Shown piece after piece: positions 32,013-44,439 of a stretch of 64,000 nt of DNA. Position 1 is the first letter of the stretch. The number at the start of each line of letters is the position of its first letter. Both the position numbers and the translations under genes were made by a program. The notes below the pieces were generated by a model. It saw only the letters and a list, made by a program, of their open reading frames with translations, ran no database searches and was not told the DNA's origin. The stretch is from Buxus sempervirens (lineage: Eukaryota; Streptophyta; Magnoliopsida; Buxales; Buxaceae), in assembly GCA_947561395.2 (NCBI GenBank), contig OX387190.1:36816392-36880391 (forward strand), read 5' to 3'.

Positions 32013-34555
32013 CAAGCAGTTGGATCCTCGAATAGAGTATTGTGGAAGTTGATAGGCAGGTGAAGATTGTATTAGCCAACAATTAAAAGTGAGTTTTGAC
32101 TATGGAAAGATGAGATTAAAGGAAAAAAAAAGTCGGGTTTATCTTATTATTTCTTCATGGTGACATATTCTAACTGAACATATGTTACATATCTAGAGGA
32201 ATGCATGACTAAGAATTGGTCGTTGTTCCTTGGCCATTTTGTATTTGGTAACTCTTTTGCATATTATTGTTAGTAGAAACTTGGATTTTAGGTGTAACCA
32301 ATTGTTTTGAGACAAGTTAACGCAGAACAGTAAATAATGTTTTGCATTATGTATGGAATATATTTTAAAACTTTCGTTTCTATCTTTTCTATGATTAAAG
32401 GTTTTTTACTGGTTCCTTTGCACCTCTCGGCCTCTACCTTATCCTTGAATGATCAGCATATCTTGGCTCCCAAGTAATTCAATGGTTCTATTTCTCATAT
32501 TGAAACTTGATGTGGATTGTTGACAGGGAAACAAAAATTATGGATTGTTATCTTAACGTCGCCTACAAAGGATCCGGCCCAGGCCGAAGCCTTTCATCGC
32601 AATGGCAGTGTGGGTTTGAAAATTGGGCCCAATCTGACATAAGTGTGGGCAGGTTGGGTTTGAGCTATTTTATGCACAATGGGCCGGCCTTGGGCGTACA
32701 TAGGTCGAAACCGGATGCACCCCAATTCTACAGCATCAATGATGATGTTCGTTGATCCAAAGCATGATTTGACACTTCAATCCAGGACATTCTGCAATTT
32801 TGGAGAATGGGACATCTCAGACTTCATGGTAGCGATGGCTACGTACAATTCAATAATAGTGGGCGAGAGAGACGGTGACCGAGTTGCAAGCAGTAACCAT
32901 CAAAGAAGGGAAAACTCAGGCCCCTACCATGTGTCAATGAGTGGTCATAATCGAGACCTCGACGTAAGTCGCCGCGCTCATAAACCCCAACCCAGGTAGT
33001 GGCGTCACTCCCTCTCTTGAGTCTTGACAACATGTTACCTTATTAAGTAACTGCACATGGTATCGCCGGATTTCGTCGTGACGGTTTTCTCGTTCCTCAT
33101 TTTTATTTGAGACCTCCAAACGTCAAAAGCATCTTGAGACAGGAGCTAAGCTCCATTCCCAGAGGAGGAAGAAACTAGTTTCCTTCTCTGTCTTAAGGCC
33201 TATAATGGAGCCCTAATTTGCTAAAATGAAAGTTTATCTTGGAGGAGATTGGGATTTAGGTTTAAGCTTTGGGGTCGTTGTTGTTCTCTTGAGCGCTCGA
33301 GCCTTTTTTTTTTTTTTTTTTAAGCCCTCTTGCCTTAGATCTGTCCCCCCATATTGTTTATTGACCTGATCATTCACGCAATAAAGTCAACCGACCATCC
33401 ATTTGCCTCAATTATCATCGACGAGTCCTGCCATATCTTATTTTAACTATATCAATCTTAACTTGATCCAGCCTTGTTCAAATGAACTTTTCTTTTATGC
33501 CACTTGTTCCATTTTCAAATGTTTTTCAACCATATTATCCTGGCCGTTTCTCTCTCCGTACAAAGTATCACAGACTTGGGCCTTTTATCCACTTCAAAAT
33601 CAGGTTTGGTCCTTTATGCATCACCACTTTCCTTTTGTTAAACAACTATTACATTTAGAAGCTTAACTAACGGGTATAGGCGCAACTATGTATATAAGAG
33701 GACCTAAATATAATATTTCATTACTCTCTTGTATGTGTAACATCTTATGAGAACATACGTGAGGAGGACAAACATAGGATATGAACATCCTATAAACAAA
33801 TAAATGCAAAAACAAGTTCTTTTCTGGGAATTAAACACAAGACCTGTTGCTCTGATATTATGTTTTTTTATAACAGTTGCACCTAAAAAGTTCAAAACCT
33901 TTAAGCTTTTAGGTGCAAAATGGTAGTGTTGAGCTTTTTAGGTGCAACGGTTGTTTAACACTTTTCTCAATCTTACATGCCTGACCTACATGGGAAAGAA
34001 AGAAAATTACATATCTTCACATAACATATAATCAATCAAACCCACGATAAGATTATAATCCAGATCCCATCCTCACCCCCTTCCCCTCAAAAGTGACCTT
34101 GTATGTTCCCACCACGCGTGGCTTATGAACATCATTAACCAGAGTTCGATTTCGGTGCCATTTGGTGGGAGAGGGACCCCATAACGTTTCTCTCCTTTAT
34201 CTTACCAACACAACCAACGTAGAAAGAAAAAACTAAGTAAAAAATTCTGACAACACGTGAGCAGGAGAGAATGGAACAATGGATCGGCAGATGATCGGAA
34301 TCTGAAAGACTGAAACGAGAAAGAACAGAGCACAATGAGTTGTATCATGTATGGAACTTAAACAAGGAATATTTCTTTATAACCGTGTTTGTTATGTGTT
34401 AATCTGTTTCCTGAACAATTCTTCTGTTCTCTTCCAATCCAAACTCCTTTCTTCTTTGAATCATGTTAATAAACGAATAATAATTAATAAAAAATAAATA
34501 AAAGAGAATCTTGCTGGAGCTTCCCTGTTCCGTAGCCGTTGATCGCGAGCCGTTT
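32013..34555. other. Intergenic region after the PPR gene
   Basis: The first few hundred bases will be the PPR 3' UTR. Short open frames at 32.5-33.0 kb lack family resemblance, and I call no gene. There is a 20-base-plus T run near 33304-33322. A small inverted repeat at 33876-33948 with a nearby tRNA-like priming motif is listed separately. The 3' UTR of the gene at 34556-35776 lies at the right end. Confidence 0.55.
33876..33948. repeat. Small inverted repeat with a third partial copy
   Basis: GTTGCACCTAAAAAG at 33876-33890 is the exact reverse complement of CTTTTTAGGTGCAAC at 33934-33948. A third copy of the core (CTTTTAGGTGCAA) lies between them at about 33906. On the minus strand the right-hand context continues into ATATCAGAGC, resembling a tRNA-Met priming site, so this could be the end of a decayed miniature LTR element. 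Confidence 0.75.
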
Positions 34556-35776
34556 TCACGACCGGGAGACGGATTCTGCCAGTTTCCCTATCCTCTCGAC
34601 GAGCTCCGGACGCAATTTCATGGGTTTCCGTTCCCTTTCGAACCGGAAGTCGAAGCATAAGGCGTCTGTGACGTCCTCACAACTCCAACCAGCCTTTCTG
34701 AGCGAATCCGAAAACCGGTTTGCCTTCAGCAGCAGAGCGTCTAAAACCAATCGACTGTCTAACAGAAACACCTCTTCTTCGAAAAAGGCAGAGGCCGACA
34801 CTTGTACGATCTCTGAAATGTCCGACTCTTCCCACCCGCCTCCTCTCAAAATCGATCCGATCCCCTCCAGATACCCTTCAACCCATTTCGGCAACTTCGA
34901 CTGAATCTTTGGCCGAGATATCTCGAAAAACCTCTCCGGCGATGACGACGAAGAAGATGAAGCAGAAGAGGAAGAAGAATTTCGTCGTCGCCGATCGACG
35001 GCTGCGTCACTCCAAAATTCAACCCATCTTGGCACTCTGGCTCCAGACACGCTGAAATCCAAGCTTCTTCGGGAGTTGTTCGATGACGATCCGGCGGTTT
35101 TTCCACTGACGGACCTCTGCTTCCTGAGAATGCAAGAATCATTGCCCTGGAAAAGCGATTCACGTTCAAAGAAATCTGAGAGGTCTGATCCGCAACAGAA
35201 GATCCGATTCTCGTCGACGAAGAAAATGGGATTTCCAGCTAGCGAGGGATAACAGGGGACGTAGCAGTGATTGAAGAGGGGAATCAAAATGGGTGCCCTT
35301 TTTAGTGCATTTCGAGCGATACGCAACGCTTTCGCGGGGTCGGATGGTCGTGGGCCCCAAGATTTCGGCCAGAGCGCGTTGCGAGCGATTTGAAAAGAAA
35401 TTGCAGCGACGGGGAGATCCAGAGAAGCACGGAGGTGAAGCCGAGCACCGACGGAGGCGCGCCAGTTGGGAAATCCAGGCCCAAATGGCAGACCAGCGGA
35501 GAGGACGGCTCGAAGGTCGGGAGGGAAGACGAAGCCAAACTCGGCTTCAGCGCGGGCAAACTCGGCGTCAGAGAGGCCAGATTGGACGGGAACGCCAGAG
35601 TTTCGGAGGTGAGAGATGACCTGATGAGCTAGAGTAGACAAAGAGAGAAGACCGTTGCGGACGGGAAGAGGTGCAGTGGGTGTAAAAGAAGCCGCGGCTG
35701 CTCGGGCCGAAAGGCGACGTAAACCGGCGACGTGGGCCGGGGTCAGTGCTGCCATTCTCTGGTCGATGTCGACCAT
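34556..35776 (-). CDS. Plant-conserved intronless protein of unknown function
   Basis: The product is 406 residues if translation starts at the ATG at 35776 ([20 protein letters not shown]). The frame is open upstream to 36043, but the extra 89 codons look non-coding and a TATA box lies inside them, so I reject the longer start. Visible features are an alanine-rich N-terminus ([13 protein letters not shown]), then [20 protein letters not shown] followed by [12 protein letters not shown]. The latter is loosely like the SMI1/KNR4 (SUKH) fold, though that link is only a guess. Then come a conserved-looking block with [21 protein letters not shown] and [15 protein letters not shown], a serine-rich linker, and a C-terminal helical part ending [20 protein letters not shown] recall similar uncharacterised Arabidopsis proteins (AT3G50340/AT5G67020 type), unconfirmed. 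No catalytic motif, signal peptide or membrane span is evident. Confidence 0.82.
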   Translation of the reverse strand: MVDIDQRMAALTPAHVAGLRRLSARAAAASFTPTAPLPVRNGLLSLSTLAHQVISHLRNSGVPVQSGLSDAEFARAEAEFGFVFPPDLRAVLSAGLPFGPGFPNWRASVGARLHLRASLDLPVAAISFQIARNALWPKSWGPRPSDPAKALRIARNALKRAPILIPLFNHCYVPCYPSLAGNPIFFVDENRIFCCGSDLSDFFERESLFQGNDSCILRKQRSVSGKTAGSSSNNSRRSLDFSVSGARVPRWVEFWSDAAVDRRRRNSSSSSASSSSSSSPERFFEISRPKIQSKLPKWVEGYLEGIGSILRGGGWEESDISEIVQVSASAFFEEEVFLLDSRLVLDALLLKANRFSDSLRKAGWSCEDVTDALCFDFRFERERKPMKLRPELVERIGKLAESVSRS

Positions 35777-35958
35777 GTTGGTCGGACAAAGGGCGTCTTT
35801 GCCGAAACAAGTTCCGCCGTTGCCGATCTTTCTGTGCCTATGCCCGTGCCTGTGCCTGCTCTGTTTTTTCTTTTCTTTTTTGGAGTGGAGTCGCAGTACG
35901 GTGAGAGCGAGAAGAGAGAAGAGAGAGCGTGCAGGGATTTGCAAAGAGGAGTTGAGGC

Positions 35959-35966
35959 TTTTTATA
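35959..35966 (-). promoter_or_regulatory. Candidate TATA box of the gene at 34556-35776
   Basis: The minus strand reads TATAAAAA here, about 185 bases before the ATG at 35776. A transcript starting some 30 bases downstream would have a leader of about 150 nt. That leader begins after the upstream in-frame ATG at 36043, which supports the shorter protein. Confidence 0.6.
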
Positions 35967-36262
35967 AGGGTTAAAATTAAAATTATAATGGGAATGGGGC
36001 CACTGAGATTTTTTACCTTATTCAAAAAGCTGAAGCATGGCATGTGATTTGAGGTCAGTGAGAGTACTTAAACATGGAAAAAATGGTTGTCAGCTTTATT
36101 TGCATTACTATGGAATAATGTTACATTTTTGTATTTATCTGATCAATTTTTATAGGGTTTTTTTTAATGCAAATCTTGGGATGTATTTGTAAGGATTTCC
36201 AAGGATAAGGGATGAAATCATATGTAATTTTAGGTTGTAATGCTTTTTATTGAAATGGCCAT

Positions 36263-36325
36263 GTGAAGCATCTCACGATTAATGTTTTTTTTAAAATAAA
36301 TAATTTCACAACATATTTAGAAAAT
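36263..36325. repeat. Fragment related to the CATCTCA palindromic elements
   Basis: The text GTGAAGCATCTCACGATTAA followed by AATAATTTCACAAC matches parts of the two palindromic elements at 25553 and 26169 and the text just after the first of these. Only one end is visible, followed by an A-rich run, so it is probably a truncated copy. Confidence 0.4.
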
Positions 36326-37800
36326 GAAAAAAAAAAAAGAAAAAAAAAGTAACACCGGGATGCTGCCTAAAATTGCAGGCTGATTTCAATTCCCATAATC
36401 ACTATGAATGAGATGTAATTTAGAGCCCGGGTCAAGTAAATTCCGAGGCGAATCAACGATAATAAAGTGAAGCAAAAAAGGGCATGCACTAGGCCCCACT
36501 TGTAAGCTCACCTGGACGTGAAAAGCACACAACGGTCGGCATTTCACCTTGGATTCATTCCGTCTTTCAGATAGCTTCCGGTGAAATCGGTGCATTTTAG
36601 TCAGAAACCGGTCTTGATCATAATCATGGATACAGGGAGCCTTAAAAGAATCCTTGAAAAGCTTTCTTCCTACGTCACCACAGTGTAGGATCTTCCGGTA
36701 ATCTAACATTAAACAGGAGGATAACCATAAGGCAGACATGTTAGAAGACCCTACATTGGGTTGCTCTCATCATTCCTCGTATAAAAGCAAATGCTTGGCT
36801 TTAGGACTTGGGGGAGTAACGGATACCTTCTTGTAAGTGACGTTTTAAAGGAACGGTATTGTTCACCTGAACCTGTCAAGTACTACCCACATTGGGTTCT
36901 TCTGGGGATTGGGGAGGAAGCATTTGCTTGACTTGACTTTCAACAGGGGTTACAAGTGGAGGATCACTCGATTGTGGTTTCCTTTTTGTCAGTAAAAAAT
37001 ATAGAGAAAGTTGATCTCAGGTTGGAACTTCTAATCATTTGGTGTCGGTGAAATGTGAGTACAGTGAAGTAGTGAACGTTTGATTGGTCAATAGATTTGC
37101 TCAATCTGCCCATATCCTCTGTTGGAAACCCAAGAAACAAATGTCCAGTTTCGGAATCTTTAAATTTCTTTTGGTGGAATCTGATTTAGACACATGTTAT
37201 AAACAACTTTCCCTTGTCTTAATATCTTATTATCTTTCCGAACTGTTCTTTTCAAAGCCGGCTTTACAGTTTTATCGCCTGATCAGACTTTTTATTCTTT
37301 TTATAAATGAATGCCACCACCTTTATTTATAAATGGCTTCATTGAGGTCGGAAATTTGATGGGGCATATCTCATTACAAATCAGAAAAAGAGAACAAAGC
37401 AGTCTAGAAAATGAGAAGGGTACCTATCTTCCTTTTTCTTCTTTAATCTCTCTTTTGGTGAAGAAAGGGCATCTAATTTTACGGTTCATAATTGGGACAG
37501 TAAACGATATTGGTCTGGAGATGGCCCCTAGGAGAAGCAACGGATCTCATCATTTGGTGGGTTCCAGTTCCACCTAAGGAGTTCAGATGATTATGAGATT
37601 TATATACCTCAGCTAATTAGATTGTCTATATTCAATACTACCACAAATCCCTTAACATTAGAATCGACCATAAACATTCAAATTGGTAACGAGAGTGAAT
37701 GCAACTTCCGCGAAATTATGTCCATACAGAAAAGATCTATAGGTTTTCATAAAAACCGAAACAAGATCAACAGGATTTCAGAGATTGTATGATACGATCC

Positions 37801-38176
37801 TATCTGTTAAGTGCTTAACTAATGAATTCTCCATAAGCCTTGGGGGTTTTAGAGCAAGGGTTAGGCACATAACAAATGATATCAGAGCCAACCACCACGT
37901 CCTGGTTTCGAGTCTCGGAAGGGGCGATCTATAGGCTAGATAAAAATGCTTCGGTATTATGCATGAGCATGATGCTAAGTTATCGAACATTGATAGATGA
38001 GAGGAGCCATCAAAAGAGAAAAGACTACAATCGGGTCAGTGTTGATAGAGTGGGCCGCCATGGATATCGGCTACAAAAGCACGGTAGAATGTTACAGTCT
38101 TAGATGTTAAGTGTTTAAATAATGAAGTCTCCATAAGCCTTGGAACTTTTGGAGCAATAGTTCTGTACTTGATATC
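37801..38176 (+). mobile_element. Candidate TRIM (terminal-repeat retrotransposon in miniature)
   Basis: Two direct repeats of about 70 bases occur at 37805-37874 and 38105-38172. Both start TGTTAAGTG and share CTCCATAAGCCTTGG, TTTT(A/G)GAGCAA and similar text. Two bases after the first repeat, 37877-37889 reads TGATATCAGAGCC, one base off the TGGTATCAGAGC priming site used by many plant retrotransposons with initiator tRNA-Met. The element has about 230 internal bases and no coding capacity, and is flanked by TATC at 37801 and 38173. Size, LTR/PBS order and lack of genes all fit a TRIM. No clear polypurine tract is seen before the second repeat. Confidence 0.6.
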
Positions 38177-39627
38177 TTTATGATGGATTGAGGATCCTTT
38201 CTCCATGGATATGTATATAGAAACCCAAAAATGTCACCTGATCAATCCTTATTTTATAATGCATGAACACCATGGAAGTGTGTCTGTATTAGTCCGAAAA
38301 CAAAACAGCCGAACTCATGTTATTGGTGCAATCTTACCTTTTTCCATCCTCTTAACATCTTGCCATTGGAACACATCAAAGCACAAGGTGAGATGCATGG
38401 AATAGTGACATCAGCATGATGCAATGCTATATAACGCCAAAGCGTTTGTATAAAATTAAGACAGCTTGCGAGATCTTGTAGAATAAGAAAATGCTTGAAA
38501 CCAATTTCTCGGCTTGGGCCTTCAGGCTGTCATCGTTGAGACCCACTCTTGCAAAATAGTGCTGGAATTTTTGTCATGGTGTGGATATCAGTTTGAAATT
38601 AACTTTTCCATACTCTTTAATATTTTCCCTTCAAAAATAATCAATGCATGCTTAAGGGATAAAATCTCAACTACTTTCCTCACAAACAACGAGCTGGAAG
38701 CAGCGGAAAACCACCAACATACACCCGAAAATCCATGGCCGATCTTCCATTCTTACCTTCTGTGGTCTTTGAACCCTGACGTTACTGGATCCTGTGAAGA
38801 GTATTTGGGAAATGGATTTATTCATCGTGTAAATATTATAACCAAATCGTGGTGGTGGTTGTCGAGGATTTTGGTGCTTTTACATCTAGGCACTGAAAAG
38901 CTCCATTTGCAAAGGTGGATTGATTCGGATGAATCCGAAGGAAATAAGAATGCTAGTGGGGAGAATTTGGAAAAAAATCAACATGATGCCATTCTGGAAA
39001 AACACGATGACGAGTTTGTTCACCATTCACTTAGTTGGCTCTGATCGATTTGATTGCTCGCAAGTAAGATTTCAATTGTTTGTTGTTGATCGGATATTTC
39101 TTGTTTGCAGAAGAACCTTGTGGCAGCATGGTTTCATCCATTTGATATTGACAATTGGGATGATTATTTCCTATTTTGGAAACCTTAACGGTAGCAAGTG
39201 CCAACTTTCAAACCTTACAGGGCCTTCCTACCCTTTTCGCGAACCTCGGGGGTGTAGCTATATATTTTTCTTTTCCTAGGTTAATAGGGCATTTCGCAAT
39301 ATAAATTAGATAAATGCTTATCGATATGCAGAAGAGGAATGAAACACATAAGTAGTTATTTTAGCTAATAGATTATTAAAGCACTTTTTTAAGTTAAAAA
39401 GGAGTTTGGTAATGTAAATTAAATAAATACTTATCCATAAGTAGAAGAGGAATGAAACCCATAAGTAGATTTAGATGACAGTAGCTTCTCCTAAAACGTT
39501 TCTCTACAAAGCGTTTAGTGCAATTCGATTTCTTATAGACAGGTCCCCCCTGATCCGTTTCACTCTTCTTGATATTCCAACTTTTTTTTAAAGTTGGCAC
39601 TTGAAGGTTCCCCCGATCCGTTTCACC

Positions 39628-40022
39628 AAACACCAGTTTTTTTAAATAATTATTTTTTTACAACTATAAATAATTACTCGTATAAAATAACTTATTTATA
39701 AATACTTACACATAAGTACCAGTAATACCAAACACCTAAGGAAAAGATTGATTAGATTTTGAGGTGTATACAATTAAAGATAAATTACAGAAACTGACTT
39801 CAAGGTTTGTATAATTACACCTACCTTCCTTCACATTTCAATTATCATCATCCACAACCCTTCTTAACTTTCATTTCAAATTATTAAGTGCTTAAAAACA
39901 AGTACTATTTACCAAACACCAGTTTTTTTAAATAATTATTTTTTTACAAGTATTGATAAATAATTGAATAAAATAGCTTATTTATAAATAATTACCCATA
40001 AGCACCAGCAATCCCAAACGCC
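39628..40022. repeat. Diverged direct repeat pair of about 110 bp
   Basis: Bases 39628-39738 and 39914-40022 are similar. Both start AAACACCAGTTTTTTTAAAT and end in (G/C)CATAAG(T/C)ACCAG(T/C)AAT with CCAAAC. A following sentence (CTTCAAGGTTTGTA, ATTACACCTAC, CCTTCACATTTC) also recurs near 39800 and 40170. The duplicated unit may therefore be about 290 bases in total. Ends rich in CCAAACACC are common in plant MITEs, but no inverted termini were found. Confidence 0.75.
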
Positions 40023-43000
40023 ACTTCAGGAAAAGATTGCTTCGATTTCGTAGTAGAAAATTTTCAATAAGATCATTATAATTACACAGTCACCCCGCTT
40101 CGAGAGGTATTCCGCATAGATCCCCTCCACTCTTAAGGTGTATATAATTGAATTAAGTGTAAATCACAGAAAATCTCTTCAAGGTTTGTAATAATTACAC
40201 CTACGTCCCTTCACATTTCTGAAATAATATAGGCTCTACATTTTTCAACGGAAAATATTTTTTAGAAGAAATAATTTTCCTCCTCTACTTTATTCACATG
40301 TTTGGATGCAACATGGAAAATTTCTAAGATTTTTTCTTTTCTTAAACAAATGCCAAGTGATCATGTCCATGAACATGATTTCATCAGCTGCACCTCTAAT
40401 TTTGGAAAGGATACCATACAGTGCCTTTATCACATTATCAATTGCCTTCTCCATCTACAACCTACGAGGCAGAGGTCCAAACTGGAACCTGTAAGTAGTA
40501 TTTCCAAAAAAAATCTATAAAGCCCAGATCTAATCTTCAACAAAGCTCAAGAATATGGAAACTGATTAATCTCTATTTCTAGGAAAGACAAAAACAAAGA
40601 TCACTAAGAATCTTCCCACTGAGTTAAACATAAAATAAAGACTGTGCAGCAATCAAAAAGTATTTGAGAAAATAAAGTAATTAATCGAGTGTCTGGGAAT
40701 TAGCCATTTATGTTTTCAATCGAATGAACAAATGAGAAGAAAAAAAAAAAAGGAAAACAAGATTAGCTTCAAATCACTGCCAAAAAGTACTAAACCAGTA
40801 GAAAGTAAGCCAAACAAAAAAGAAAAAACCGCTTACAACTGGCCATAGAGCGGCAGAGATTGAACGAAATAAAGCTTCAAAAAGAACGAGAAGTAGAAAT
40901 GAGAAAGGAGAATGAAGGAAGGAAAAGAGGAAGAAGAAACAACTTATTGTGGATCATCGTGCTCTAGAGAAGATGATAGTGGGACTCATTGAAAGACGAC
41001 ACTGTGTTCAGCTTGCATCGGAAAATAACTTCCACCAAGTTTTGGCAGAAGTTATTTTGCTCCAAATTTTTTGCCTATGAGAAGCTTTTTCATTAATTTT
41101 CGTTTTTCAATAAAACAGTCATCAAAAAATTTTAAAATTCTAGAAAAATTTCTTTCCTTCTGAAACAAACATAGCAAGTTGCTACGACAAAGAGAGCTAC
41201 TATCAACAATATTAAGTATACATTATTATAAAAAAAAAAGACCAATATTAAGTATAAAAAGACGAATTTATCCATTAAACAAATTTTCTTTGGATTAGAA
41301 AAAAGGAAGTAATTTTCCCATAAAGAGAGAAGAATCAAAAAATAAAAAGAACTAATTTTCTGGTAAAGAAGAGGATACTTAAGTAAAAATAAATAAAACT
41401 TCATTTTTAAAAATTGAGGTGTTCTGACAAGCGAAAAACTTCAAGTTTAAAAATGGACAAGTTCTAAGTAGGTATGTTTTTGATAAGGGATAAAATTGTT
41501 ATTTTAGATATGTAAAGAAAAGAATGTGTCAATAATGCTTACCTGAAGGAAGGCTTTGTAATTTACTTGCTGATAGGTCAAAGGACGCTTACTTTCTCTC
41601 TACCAGGCGTTCGTTGCGATCATCGTGGCATAAGGGACTCCCACCACACTTAGGTCGTAGAAAGAGGCAACAATTTCTTCACTAACTGTTTTTTGAGCTA
41701 TTACCTTTTTTTTCTTCATGTACCTAGTACCTAGTAAAATTTAAGAGAAGACGGCGACCAGTGAACCCTACTCGACCCGTATATTCGTTTTTACCACAGG
41801 TGCAGATGTTAAAACAGTCCACGCACGACAGCACCCAGACCACATTCCGCTCCATAATTGCTCTCATTTTCACACTAATTAATTGCTTATGCCATCCCCA
41901 GGCTCAATCACGTCATCTCATTCAAAGTCATTTACAAGTTCAAAGAAAGCATATCAAGCGGGGGCACGAGGAGATCCGAATGAAACGTAACTCCGTCCAA
42001 GAACCGTCATCAGCTCATTATAATAGTATGGCTGTAAAAAACAAAACTCCTTAATATATAACATGTGTGTCTGTGCATATGAACCAATATTGAATGCAAC
42101 TTCAATGTGTATGACAATTGATTTGCCTAAGATGTAAGAAATAAGTTGATTGTGAAGAACTTTGAAGAGCTACGTAAGAATAAATTTCACTTGGACAGGG
42201 AGATACCATCCAATATTGACAGATATATTAAATTTCTAGGTGCTTCAAAAGATGAACCAATACCAATGCAATGTGCAAAGGTCATTCCATGAAATAATTT
42301 GGACCACAAGACTGACCGACTGAACAAGTCCACTTACATGAAGTATTCATTGAGATGCATAGAAGAATATAGGAACTCAAAAAATAAATAAGACTCATAA
42401 CCTTGAACACGATCAACATTTCCAAACAACCAATCGAGATTCAGTTCCAGAGAGCAACGATGTTACCCACTAAATTCTATAGGTGTAGCTATCTAGGACT
42501 GATGTGATGTTAGCTTCTACAAAATTTTATTGAAAATGGACAACTAATACACAAAATCACTATACAAGAAATTCAACAATTAAATCCATTATATAAATCA
42601 ATTAAGGAAGTCCCAACTGAAACATGAAGCCATTACTAGACCCCTCAATATCCTATGCAGTGGACAAAGCACAATCCACCATCAAAGAACCATTCTGCTG
42701 CAGCAAGAAGTCAAGGGTTTGAAATTTCTCAAATATTATACCAAAAAGTAGGGAATTTTGGGGGAAAAGATAATAAATTAGAAGGCCAAACAAGGTACTC
42801 TTGATAGCCCTCAAATTGGCCAGCAACTACCCAGACCTATCCCTACAAGCCAAAATGTCATCCAAATACTGAAGGTGAGAATCTATCAACGCCTCCAAAT
42901 CAGTTCAAATGCCTCCAATTAAGCCTGGAATCCTACACTGCTCTAAACAACATCATACCAAGGTCTCCATCTCCCCAAAAATAGAATTAAGGACGATTAT

Positions 43001-44439
43001 GCACCCACTTTAATTCCTCTCTAAACATCAATATAGACAAAATCTCACAATGAAATCCCAACCAGCATAGAACATAAGCATTTTTGTGTAATTTCAATGA
43101 GTTAATTCTTTTTATTATCAATGATGAAATCATGAATTTCTTCAAATAAATTAGCAAAAAATATCGTCAGAAGAAGCAATTTAAGTCACAATATCAGTAT
43201 TAACAAGATTATGTTAACATTGTAGACCAGAGTATTCCATTCTGGAAAATTTTCAATGGTTCTGGAAAAGAGGAGAAATTGATGCCATAGGCTGCCCGCT
43301 GTCAATTCAAGTAAGTTCCACACAGTGTGCTGTTGAGATGCACAGTGTTCCGTGTAGAAATAATAGGGAAAAAAGGATAGCAAAATGGGGAGAGAGAAAA
43401 GGGGGCAGGAACAAGAGAAGGGAAAAAAAAAAGGAAAGAGAGGGGACGCGAACACCTGTTGCGTCCGTCTAAAACAGCACCCAGGGGGGGTGAACCTGTT
43501 GCCTCTGTCCCCTTCGGTCTCCATCTTTTATCATAATAGCATGTGTGTGTATATGTACATATATTAAATGACACAATTATTATATACAAAAGATATGAAA
43601 TGTATATATTTTATTAAAATATATTTCTTTTTTCTTTTTTGGATCAATAATGGAGTATATATGTATATATGTGTAAAGTAGAAAGTAATACAATGGTACA
43701 ATGAATCACGTAGATGGACATAGAACGCCCCAAAAACTCCAAACCCGAACAGCAAACGATGCCCACAGAAACTGCCTATATGTGCCCCAGTCAAAGCTAA
43801 AAGGCCAAGACCATGATTTGAACACGTTCAAAAATCATGATCAAACAAAAGCCTTCAGCAGGGACATGAGGACCTCTCCAACCTGCATCCTAAAGGAATC
43901 ACTAACGCTAACCCATAGAGATAGAAGCCTAACATCGTCTAATATCCCCACAAGAAAATCCAGAAAACAAAAGGAGTCAAAGCTGCCCACGAAGAGAAAA
44001 GGTATAAAATCTCCTCCTAGATAACCGGCAGATTCTCCTGACTGTCCTAAAAAATGCGCCTATTCCTCTCCGTCCATATGCATCAACAGATAGCGAAGAA
44101 GAGGAAATAATATAATCTCCGACCTCGGATATCAAGATGAGGCAACCTCCACTGGGCAAATAAATCACTCAGAGACCGAGGGAAGATCCACTCCAAACCA
44201 ACAATGTCTAAGAAGAATAGCCATATCTGACGGGTAAAAGAGCAGTGGATAAGGAGATGATCCGTAGTCTCGCCACTGGCCCGGCACAGAGTGCAAATAT
44301 GTGGGGATAACATCATGCAAGGCCTTCTTCGTTGAAGCATATTTGCAGAATTTATCTTATTCCACAAAGCAATCTACAAGAAGCCTTTGATCCTCATTGG
44401 AATAGATGGCTTCCATAGGGGGTTGGACTGAAATGGGAG

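Larger units (their letters stand above)
35967..43639. other. Gene-poor intergenic region with scattered repeats
   Basis: No host gene can be supported in these 7.7 kb. Open frames (for example 38514-39044, 176 codons) show no recognisable family and no codon pattern like the neighbours. Contents that can be named are a MITE-like fragment near 36263-36325, a candidate TRIM at 37801-38176, and a duplicated repeat at 39628-40022. The stretch 40.3-43.6 kb is AT-rich with nothing I recognise. The segment at 42.5-43.1 kb may include a decayed LINE 3' part, but I could not confirm a motif. Confidence 0.5.

Noticed and set aside
32507-33000. Overlapping open frames of 82-106 codons
   Set aside because: No homology-like motif, different frames conflict, and the composition resembles non-coding GGCC-rich repeat.
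34539-34904. Plus-strand open frames of 111-130 codons across 34.5-36.0 kb
   Set aside because: They are shadows of the long minus-strand gene at 34556-35776, whose GC-rich codons keep other frames open.
37895-37920. GTTTCGAGTCTCGG resembling a tRNA T-arm
   Set aside because: No D-arm, anticodon arm or acceptor stem can be built around it. It lies just after the TRIM priming site.
38514-39044. 176-codon plus-strand open frame
   Set aside because: No family resemblance, a run of unrelated composition, no plausible partner exons, and it lies in a repeat-rich gene-free stretch. Probably chance.
42520-43100. Possible decayed LINE segment near 42.5-43.1 kb
   Set aside because: The text TTCAATAAAATTTT on the minus strand is suggestive of a LINE 3' end, but I could not find an RT or zinc-knuckle motif in any frame.
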